From Dipylidium caninum (taxonomy: Eukaryota > Platyhelminthes > Cestoda > Cyclophyllidea > Dipylidiidae): a stretch of DNA of 29,374 nucleotides. Where the stretch lies: the NCBI GenBank assembly GCA_017562135.1, contig QEYB01001636.1, positions 1 to 29,374 on the forward strand. The letters run 5' to 3'. A program made the position numbers and the translations under genes. The notes beneath the pieces are model-generated. The model ran no database searches and was not told where the DNA came from. It saw only the letters and a program-made list of their open reading frames with translations. Positions within the stretch are counted from its first letter, which is position 1. Every line of letters starts with the position of its first letter. This document shows, piece after piece, positions 20,601 to 29,374 of this stretch.

Positions 20601-22467
20601 GACTGGACTACGCAAAGACGACGACTGATATCTAGTCTGTGCGTTCGCAAGTGCCTGTTCGTCTGAACCGCTTGAGCTGCAGTCGAACGAAGCTGACGAC
20701 GTGTGGGCCTATTTAAGGCTCCACCACAAGGCTTTCCTCAAACTCCCAATGTAGGCACTGCACGCGACGCTCTCCATTCCGTTCCTTCTTAGTGCAATCT
20801 ATGCTCTTCGGCGCGCAAATTCTAGCTAAAGGGGGGATCGGTGAAAGAAGCCACTGTGGGGCAGCCAAGGGAGATCAAACTTGCATTCGCCATTCTGTAC
20901 CCCATCTCTCACTGCCTCAAACAGAAGCCGCGATTTCTCTTTTTTAAACGACCTTATGAGGACACGAGAGAAGTGTACGTTGCACAAGGTACATTTGTGC
21001 AATTCTGCCGCGAAATCAGACAAACTGCCCCTCCTAGTTGAGAATGGACCCAGGTATGAAGGTATGGACAGAGATGCCTTGATACTCCGCTCTCCGCCCG
21101 AGTAGCGAACACTTTCTTTCTGCAATCTTGTCATCATCCTCGATTGCCTTGCCAGACACTGAAAGTTCACATATCTGTAAGGATATCTGCAGAGAACTGA
21201 CACGGAATCTGTTCCTAGTCGCATACCTACGTGTATGCGAAAACATATTTCATAAGATAGGCTCACTCTCATCCAGAGTCTACGTTTTGGCAAGAACGAC
21301 ACAATTTCACGACTTCGGGACCGCGAAGTGATGGACAGAATGATTGAATCGATGTGAGGTTAACACTCGTTTCCACCCACCGAAAACGCTCGGTTGCCGA
21401 GTTTTCTTTGGGTATGGTGGCTACTTGATCAGCCCACCTGTCGGTTGAGGAATCTCGACACACGCGTGCGACTCGGTGCACCTACTGTAAATGGGACGGG
21501 GATAAAGCCGCCATGTATTGACGGAGGGCATGTTTGTTGCTGCTTGCGATGATGCTGCAGATGTTTCGGTTGCTGACTCGCCAATCTCGCCTGATCGCAA
21601 GCTTACTATCTCACCGTCTAACAAAACTCCTCTTGCACCACATCACATTCCTAGACAGCTTTGCCCCATATGGCCTATACTCGTTTTCTTCCTAGGTTTA
21701 ATCTTACCCAATTTTTTCCTACTCATCTTTGTAGAATCTGACGAAGTCCACTGACTGGGAGGAATGCAAGCTCGTTTACCATCTAGTTGCTCCACCAAGT
21801 TTTGTCGTCATTTCCAACACTTCGCCTAGGAGTGTTTACCTGACAATACATCAGAAGGTGGGAAAAGAGCCATTGTCTATCTTTGCGTGTAACATAACGC
21901 TATCACCTTCCAGACAAGAAGGAATGAGATTATGGCAGTAGAAGGGATTTCCTCCCAAATAAAAAACATGTTTTTCATTTTTGTACATTTTCCTTCATCG
22001 ATGTTAATGTATATTCTACGACACCCCACATGTGTGAGAAGCTCTCTTCTAATCTCATGGCTATGAGTCAGAGAGTCTGGATGCTTGACGGCTAGTACAC
22101 TAGGAGAAGAGCACTCAAATCGGAACGAAGGGTTATGCTTATCAATCGGATAGATCAATGCAGGTATCCAACTGATCCCTTCCCCAATCCACTCACCAGG
22201 CGACTACTTGTGCGCGAGAATGCATACGTGTGTGTGTGTGTGCGCGCAGGGCGTTGGATCCTCACTCGCTCACCATTGTGGTCGGTGCAGTGAGTGTCGT
22301 TCATGCTCTGTTGAGGCACTAGCAAGGCAGCCAAATGGAATGTCAGCCTGGCGCACTGATGCTATGGGGCCGTAGACGCAGTCTTGCGGGACGGCTAGTC
22401 AAAAAGCATTCAACAACCTTTTGTTCTAAGGAAAACACTCTTTCTGCATCTTTCATTTCAATATAGT
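20601..22467. other. No supported gene
   Basis: Two overlapping frames, minus 21302-20826 (opens with GTG) and plus 20841-21041 (opens with GTG), are the most protein-like here but lack ATG starts and recognisable motifs. The minus strand near 21480-21320 weakly resembles the minus strand of 13250-13030. A GT microsatellite is at 22228-22248. Confidence 0.35.
22228..22248. repeat. (GT)n microsatellite
   Basis: A GT run followed by a short GC alternation. Confidence 0.85.
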
Positions 22468-22590
22468 GGCATGTGTGACACTTTGCTTCCTCCTTTGTGG
22501 AAAAAAATTACTGTGTTGGAAGAATGGTCAAAGGCCTGGAGCAATGCTTTACCAACACAAACGGACTTTCTTGTCTCTCACTTGCCCGCT
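22468..22590 (+). repeat. Dispersed coding-like repeat, copy 2
   Basis: Partner of 10302-10425. The shared frame runs from TTG CTT CCT to CTTGCCC and closes soon after at a TGA. A possible acceptor (TTCAATATAG) lies just upstream, so it could be an exon fragment. A further short match, GTGGCATTCATG, lies 3' of both copies (10463 and 23002), which suggests that the original repeat was longer and has since been interrupted. Confidence 0.55.
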
Positions 22591-22592
22591 AT

Positions 22593-23429
22593 GATTTGAC
22601 AACTCTCGAACTAATGAGTTTCGATGACAAGAATTACACGTCCACTCAGTAAACTATTTATTCTCCCTTCCAACGAACTCTGCGCCACCGTCCCACGCAT
22701 TATTAACTGTCACGCACAGAGGTGATGAGGATTTGTGAGAAAAACATTTTTGGCAAATAGGAAGTATCGAGAATAGGCAATTAAACACTCACAAAGTAAA
22801 ACACTGTCCCCAAAGAGTATGAATACAACTTGTGACTCCTGGCTATGCCTGCCTGTTTGGCTGGAGCAGGAAAGGTGGGAGTCAGCACTGTTTCACCGAA
22901 AGCCTCAAGTTGAACATTATGGCGTAGAGCGGCCTCCATCGGAAGGACTATATTCACGGCCGCAAATGAGTCTATCAACTTATTTCTCGTGTCAGCATTT
23001 GTGGCATTCATGTCCATCCCACCTTGCTCAATGTTCCTCGGGTGATGTCCAAAGAGCAGAAAACGCACACTTTTGAGTGGGAGGGAAAACTTCCACGCCG
23101 TCCATCTGTTGCATGCAACGAAGCTTTAAATGAGTTAGTTTTGCTGATTGAAAGTAGTGGAGAATAGGGCAAATATTTTGACTCGACTGTAAATACTATC
23201 GCAAAAACTCTCTTGACGCTGGCAATGGCGCAACCAAAACGGTCATCCATGCAGGACATGGATAAAGCTAACCCTTCCCATGGAATGACATTTTACCCCA
23301 ACACTTCATTTGTGCAGTGTTTCAGACAGTTGGCGAAGAAATGACAAGTGGGAAATCGATATTCATAAACACTTGAAGCGTTTGACCTAGGAAATATTGA
23401 TTGGCGTCTTTAAAACTCATCTTCCGACG
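22593..23429. other. No supported gene
   Basis: Only short open frames in all six phases. GTGGCATTCATG at 23002 is the one trace of the 22.5-kb repeat. Confidence 0.4.
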
Positions 23430-23609
23430 ATGGGCAATGCACGCTCATCCAGGAGCAAGTCTGAATCTCATAGTCGACGCGAGGCTGTCACGTCGCTGTG
23501 GCAGAAGTGGAGGCGTCTCCTGAGAAGGAGGAAGTCTTATAGCGCCGATCCCGAAAACCTTGAAACAGCGAGTGGAGAGCATTTTGGGTGGGAGAAAAGG
23601 ACAGAGTAA
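23430..23609 (+). CDS. Candidate small basic Ser/Arg-rich protein (59 residues)
   Basis: ATG at 23430 opens a 59-codon frame ending in TAA. It starts MGNARSSRSKSESHSRREA, with Gly2 and Ser6 fitting an N-myristoylation signal, and continues with a strongly basic stretch (WQKWRRLLRRRKSYS) and an acidic-to-neutral tail (ADPENLETASG). The pattern of myristoyl site plus polybasic patch is typical of peripheral membrane proteins, but the frame is short and may be only a first exon (a donor-like GTGGGA lies near 23587). No homologue is recognised. Confidence 0.3.
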   Translation: MGNARSSRSKSESHSRREAVTSLWQKWRRLLRRRKSYSADPENLETASGEHFGWEKRTE

Positions 23610-24211
23610 ATGCAAACTTTGTGGATCGTTTGAGGGGTACCAGCGCCCCATGAGTCACGTGACTTCCCTCGAGAATCCCGATTCCCACCAGAACAGAAAG
23701 CTCTACCTCCTTCTCCCTCACTTCTCACCACACTGTCACTTTCTCCTCATGAATTATTTCAATTGCCGCGATGATGTCTGTGTTAACCGACTGAGTCAAC
23801 AAGAAGTAAGGCTAAATGGGTGTCAATTTACGGCCTCTTCCCATGTGTAGGGGGATGGATGCACACTGAATAAAGGAGACGGAGGAGGGAGGGGTTGGCG
23901 CATCTTGCTAGTGGGTAATGCGTTGGGATACCTTTTCTGGGTAGTATCGTTCTCTCTCGGGCTGAAACAGTAGCCGTACGTCCTGAAGACCATTACTGCA
24001 TCACTCTGCCGGAAACGAAATCCTATATCCTGCTGACGTGTGGTTATTAGTCGTCTTTTCGTGAATTAAATCAGTGAACTAGCAATGGGTTCAGCAGAGT
24101 TTGTAGAATGAGAGGGAATGTGATGACACCTCACTTGCAGAAATTGCTCGTCGGTAAAGACACAGAAATTTTCCGTGTAATTTCTCGCTCTCTCTCACTC
24201 TGTCCATCTCG

Positions 24212-24287
24212 CTCCCCTCCACTCCACTCCACTCCACTCCGCTCCGCTCCGCCTCTCCTCTCCTCTCCTCTCTTCTCTTCTCCTCGC
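24212..24287 (+). repeat. Pyrimidine pentamer tract, copy B
   Basis: Expanded relative to 17320-17382, with extra ACTCC and CTCCT units. The length change puts the flanking open frames of the two copies out of register. Confidence 0.85.
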
Positions 24288-24380
24288 CTCACGCAGCAGC
24301 GTGGACGAAAACAGCAGTCAGAAGTGACTCGGAAACAGAGTAAGCCGAAAGCCAATTAGAGAAAACGTGACAGTAAGTAA

Positions 24381-25563
24381 ATGGGGATTGTGATGGAATT
24401 GAAACGACTCCTTGCCCCACTCAGAAGGAAATTCTTCGCATCCACCAACGACGGTCTTCTCAAAAATTTACCACACTTATACGTCAAAATAGACCACTCA
24501 GGAAGGTGAGCAATAAGAATAAGCTATGCGGGTCATTGTAAGGTTCCATTCAGTCATTCCCACAAGAAGTCTGCCTCCGCAGCTGTCCCCGAAATATCCA
24601 GTCACGCCAAGTGACACACGTTTCGAACAACGCAAAGAAGCCGTCGTATAACCTGGCATCGCTCACACTGATGACAAATTTGTCTGTCTTCAATCTAGAG
24701 ACCACTTTTTTGTCCGTACTTAAATACGTATCAGGCGGTTCCTAATTTCCGCTCGTGAACAGACATAGGAGAGATTTTGCTGACACCGATGGCGACACTA
24801 GAATGACCACAAGTCCTCTCAGCCGATATCAAAATGGGAACAAAAATGTTAGCTGTAGTCAAAGCTTGAGGAAAAATAGACATGCTTAATGCTGTTCTGT
24901 TTGTAAGAGCCAAACAATTGTGTAAAGTATTTGTCATGTAACGAAGTGCACTAACGTTAAGAGGTTAGGAATTTGGGAAACGAAATAAAGAAGACAAATG
25001 ATTGAAATTGGCAACCTGAGTAAGAAAAAGGAAGGTAAAACATGGATCCATGAAAAGACAGGTAGTAAGAAAGAGAGTAACATAAGAATGGAGGAAAAAC
25101 CGATAAGAATAAATATGGGACATAGAGAGGAGATTATTTTAAGCATATGAGGAACATCGTAATAACATCATTAAATACCCAATGGGTGGGTTGCGTAGAA
25201 ACTACTTTAAGAAAATAATCGTAATGAGACTGATCATCGTATGACCACAAAGTGGGGTGACAGTACGCCTATTTGATTACTCTTGGAATAAGGGAGTCTC
25301 TCTCGCTTACTCACTGTGTTGTAAGTAGGGTGTGACTACGGATGCTTCTTCGTGTAATGCAGAGCACAATTTGCCTGTTCAGAGGTGGGGTTAACAACTC
25401 CTTTTTGATTCAAAGGAGATTAATAAGCAACGGCATATTAAACATTGGTAACTCGCAAACCCTGATTGCCATGAAACAACTTCAATCCGCCATCCAAACT
25501 CTCTATCCGTCTGCCCCGATGCAAACCATTTCTAACCGCCTATGGCAGAATCTTTGCATATAA
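24381..25563 (+). CDS. Candidate two-exon gene for a small basic protein, copy B
   Basis: Exons 24381-24505 and 25383-25563 with an intron of exactly 877 bp, as in copy A. Relative to A the product differs by K6E, a K to N change in exon 2, P to Q, F to S and a final M to I; two or more silent changes are also present. All splice signals and both exon lengths are preserved. The same caveats apply: this is a structural prediction without a recognised homologue. Confidence 0.3.
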
Positions 25564-25592
25564 TCCAATGCGAAATGACCAAATCTCGAATC

Positions 25593-28039
25593 ATCTTCGG
25601 AGGTAGCATCGTGAAAAGCTGGATTACCACGCCGCCCCTTCTTTCCTCCATCCATATAAAACGTCTGCTTGGTGGCGTCATTTGCATCAGCCTCGAAGTC
25701 GTGGCTACAGCCAACTTTAGACTAGCTGCGTTTCCCGCTCAATAAAAAATTTCAGGTGGAGCAAGTTTTGCCTTAAAACAGCATGCCACAGCACTGTAAT
25801 TAGCACGCTGTCATGCCTGTCTGTTTCGGCTTACCAGAGCATCAGAAATGTGGCTTCGGATACATAAATATTGAAGCTTCAACCCTTGTTTTCTAGTTCA
25901 GTAGACGAAAGGATTCTGTTCTCTGCCCCAATTCCCGCCTTCCTGTGAGACGTTAATCAATAATCCTAATTTTCTCTTCCCTCATCCCACTCCACGGAAC
26001 ACCACGCCACTCCATCCCTCGCTTTGCCCATTCTCGAGTACCAACTTCATGGGCACAGAACAGACTGTTTGTCACACCCACATTAAGTTGTAAACACTGC
26101 GAGCAGCAAAGCAAACCCGGTTGGTTGGCTAGAAGAAGGTCGACGGGGCCACGCAGAACAGCTTGATGGGCAGAGAATGAGTCCATCGTCGCGATGAATG
26201 TGGCTTATACCCTGACCGCCAATCAACTCTCTCTTTATCCCCACCCCACCGCGGGTGACTCGCCTTCTTTCCACACTTCCACACGACACGCGCCGTCCCG
26301 CACCAGTGTCTCGCCGATATTTCGGGACGCACTTTCGCCTATTGGATGCATAAATGCGGAGAATCCGACATCGGGAGGAGTAGGGGCGGTTTAATTAGCA
26401 AAAGAATGCCATCCCAGCAATTTCGCGTTGAACGCAAATGTGATCATAAATTGGAAGAATGTAGTGACGAGAGTTGGTAGCGTTGTTTTCACTTTTCCTC
26501 GTTCTCCCCCCTAAAGCTCGTGTTGCTGCGGCGGAGCAGGAGTAGAAATGCAGAGTAGTTAGTTGCAACAACAAATAACGTCCCTGTCATTTAACAAAGA
26601 CTGTGTTTGTGACTGCAGGTCGTCTCAAAGTAAGATATGGAAAAGGGGCGAGGTGAAGGATGATGAAGGGGGTGGAATAGAAAATCTTTCACATTACCTC
26701 TGAAAATCCTCTGCACAGCACAAGCTGATCACCCCTCATCTTGCGCAGCCCCCCCTCTGAATATGCCTGCCGCTCGTCCCAGCGCCTCTCTATCGAAAAC
26801 CTCTCAGTTCCGCTCACATGTTTCTCGTCGTTCTGTCATGACGCCCACTTCTCCGATCCACTGACGAGTTCTTCTCTACTTCGCCACTCCTGTTGCATGG
26901 GGCCCCGAGCAGTCGAAAACACTTTTCTCTCCACTTTCCCGAACTGCTACGTCATCTGCGCTTCTGCCTCCTTAACTTGCGAGCCACAATGATCGCGATA
27001 CACGCATTCCAAGCCAGTGAGGCCCCCGAAGATGTGAGTTGATCGACCTGCTCTGAGCACCCTTCGAGTTGTTTACTGATGGTCGTTGCAGTTCCACATG
27101 GGCGACTACTACAGACAACGAAGTTAGGCCTGGGGTTTTGACTTCAAAGCCAAATTTAAATCACCAGTGTCGTGTTGGCGTTTAAAATTCACAGATTTCC
27201 TAGTCTAACGTTCAATCATCCAAATCAGGAGGAGGAAGAAGCCACATTTCTCGTTTCACTTGTCCTCCCCCATCGTGAGCGCATTTTGTGATGGCTTGTT
27301 GGGTGGCAGTGAGAAGCCTTCTCTCTCTCTGGCCTCCTTCCTACGTCTTCCACTTACGTTTTTCAACTCTGCAGCGCAGTCAAAGGGTGTGCACGAATGT
27401 TGTTCAATGCTTATTTGCGTTCCAACGCCAAACCGTCGTCCTGAACACAGAGGCAGTACGCCTTCGGGGGCAGAGTGGCAGGCAAGTGGCGGGTAGGTGG
27501 GTAGGCTCTACTGCCTGAAATAATTCATTAAGTTCTCCGCAGTAGCAGCAGTCATTAGTTCTCAGCGTCTGTGACCGCTCAGTTGCCTTTATCAACGCGT
27601 GACTGTCTTTCCTTACTTCGCTCCCGCTTACACCCGTCAGTGGAACGTCTCAGGTCTCCGCCTCTTCTCCACTATCTCATAACGTCAATCCACCATTCGG
27701 CGGAGTCGGGAAGCGCGGGAGCCTGCTTAGCAGCCACGACGAGAATGCCCACTTGTGAAGGGCGAATAGTTGTCGAGAATGTGTTCCGCCCTCTCAACGT
27801 GGACCACAGGATGGTCCTAAGATGAGAAAATTACCGCGGTGCTTCAAATGTGTCGAAGAAGAAAGCCGCCCAGCTGTCTTCATGGGACTCGCCTTAATTC
27901 TCACACCAATCTCAGTAGCCTCATTATTTAGCACGCGCCGCCTACCAAAAGCAATATCAGACCGCAGCTTCGGGAATAGAGCCTCTCTTCACCTTTCCTC
28001 TCCCCTTCATGGCCATGGTGATTGGAGTTGGAAGTGTCA
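25593..28039. other. Gene-poor right flank
   Basis: No supported gene. A plus-strand frame at 25542-25745 crosses the right edge of duplication B and ends at an AATAAA-like site (25741-25746), which could be a 3' end but lacks other support. Frames at 26.2, 26.8, 27.3 and 27.6 kb are short and rich in Ser, Pro and Arg, as expected of CT-rich DNA. Confidence 0.35.
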
Positions 28040-28790
28040 AGGCGATAGTGGAGTGGACACAGCCTCATCCATTGCCCACGAGTGAAGAGGTCGGTGAGGA
28101 AGGCGGTCGAGAAGTGAGAGGCGAGTTGGAGCGATAGGAGACAATTGCACGTAGACAGCGTTTGTGGGTGTGTAAAAGTCGTCAAGTGCGATGAGCATTG
28201 GACCACCATCATGAAGTTGTGCGGAGCTAAAATCAACCGGCCTGGGGGTAGAAGCTTTGGCCGATGTCGCGGCAATGGAAGTTTGGGGAGCAGTGAGCCC
28301 GGTGAGTTCGTTGGGGTTTGGAGTCGGTGGGTTGCGTAGTGACATTCTCCAAGTACATCGACACATACCCCGACGGGTTCAATTAGCTCTTCTACATCCA
28401 CTTCAGTCCTCACTCCTCTCACGCACATTGTCTTCTCCGGTATTGACTCGAGAATTTCCCTTTCCTCTGAGTTTCTCACTTACAAGAGGGCTTTTTTTCC
28501 CTTATCTTCAACCCCGCAGTCCTTTTCTACACTACAGCCTTATCTGTGTCACCTCATAGAGTTGGGTTGCCTTGGGGCCACGCTTTTGAATTGAATTGGT
28601 CGTCTATGAGTGAAAAATTGTTCTGAGAATACAAGCTTGATTGTCTTGCATGCACAGAGTTGGTTGGAGTAGAGTTTCACTCAAGAAGACGCCTCCCCTG
28701 TGTGTAAAACTCATCAAAACCTGACATTCCACTCCACAGAGTGACTAGTGAGCTCGCTCTCCGCACTCTCAAGGCGTCGTCAACGGCGCT
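28040..28790 (-). repeat. Family C repeat, copy C3
   Basis: Same orientation as C2. It holds the longest open frame of the family, 183 codons on the minus strand (28479-27928), starting with SEEREILES and continuing through VEELIEPVGVCVDVLGECHY. Part of a second frame (28366-28037) also matches C1 (FYTPTNAVYVQLSPIAPTRL against a similar stretch). If any member is translated, this one keeps the most open sequence, although its frame opens without ATG. Confidence 0.45.
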
Positions 28791-29374
28791 TCCCTCAAAA
28801 ACCCCACCCAGTTAGGCGCTGCAGGGCGGCCACTCGGTGGAGGAAGCAATGCCTTGCCCCATTTGCGCTGTGTGTGCAGTGTAGAGCAAGCCGGAAAAAG
28901 AATTAAAGTGAAACGACACCGCCGCACCCTCACTCTCTCACTCAGCGGGTGGCTCTTTCCTTTTGCGATAGAGAAATCGAGACGGCCAGGCTTTTTTTAT
29001 TTGAGGGTCACAATCAGCGAAGAAATATCCTACCGCACTTTATTCGCGCCATGAGGCGTGAGTAAATGAATGTGGCGTGTAAGCGTTCGGTTAATAGTAC
29101 GGTTGTCCCAAAGCGGCTATTAAGCTAACCCTAATTTCATGCGCAATTGGTTGCACCCCAGATCTAACACATAAACCGTATCCCGTTGCATTCATAACCT
29201 TTGGAGACACTCAACAAGCCTTGCAAATGCGACATCTCCTCCCTACATCATCATCAGCCGCTTCACTCCACCTTTCGTTTTTTGCTGCTCTAGAGTTAGG
29301 TCGACACCTTACTGTTGTTCCGCCGAAAAAAGCTTTGCTCCACAAGTCCTTCTCTTCGTCTTTGATCTCTCTCT
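28791..29374. other. No supported gene at the right end
   Basis: A 66-codon frame at 28854-29054 has no recognised motif. The last bases are a CT run. Confidence 0.4.

Larger units (their letters stand above)
23936..25592 (+). repeat. Direct duplication, copy B (1657 bp)
   Basis: Partner of 17043-18686, starting 6.9 kb downstream in the same orientation. Sequence on both sides of the matching blocks is unrelated between the copies. Confidence 0.95.

Noticed and set aside
20826..21302. 158-codon minus-strand frame and an overlapping 66-codon plus-strand frame
   Set aside because: Both start with GTG, neither has motifs, and each overlaps the other, so at most one could be real and nothing decides which.
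1..29374. CRISPR arrays, rRNA, bacterial operons
   Set aside because: No regularly spaced identical repeats, no rRNA signatures and no ribosome-binding-site-led gene strings; the window is eukaryotic in character.

Overview
The window looks like nuclear DNA of an animal, most likely a flatworm and perhaps a taeniid tapeworm. The evidence is one clear intron-containing animal gene with canonical GT/AG splice sites, long gene-poor stretches, short open frames that rarely begin with ATG, microsatellites, and a short non-autonomous element with direct terminal repeats of a kind reported from taeniids (ta-TRIM). No bacterial operon, rRNA, tRNA or CRISPR array is visible. The species assignment is inference.

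Left third (about 1-9.5 kb). The only confidently identified gene is on the minus strand, from 7205 down to 2182. It has three coding exons joined by two introns (596 and 2670 bp) and encodes a 585-residue SLC10-type (sodium/bile acid cotransporter family, P3-like) membrane protein with a signal peptide and a heavily N-glycosylatable ectodomain. A TRIM-like element (4073-4699) sits inside intron 2. A second copy lies in opposite orientation upstream of the gene (8731-9474), so exons 1 and 2 lie between two inverted element copies. A decayed coiled-coil coding fragment lies downstream of the gene at 1451-1798.

Middle (about 9.5-17 kb). I find no confident gene. There are diverged repeats: a tandem pair at 12.5-12.9 kb, a short coding-like repeat at 10.3 kb that recurs at 22.5 kb, and two copies of a diverged coding-like family at 13.5-14.4 and 14.9-15.4 kb whose inverted relatives lie at 19.4-20.6 and 28.0-28.8 kb. 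An acidic coding-like stretch broken over three reading frames lies at 15.8-16.3 kb.

Right (about 17-29 kb). A recent direct duplication of about 1.65 kb (17043-18686 and 23936-25592) dominates. Each copy contains a possible two-exon gene for a 101-residue basic protein of unknown function with an intron of exactly 877 bp. Short open frames and degenerate repeats fill the rest. Apart from the transporter, every coding call here is tentative: the window is mostly intergenic or decayed sequence, and no multi-gene pathway can be read from it.
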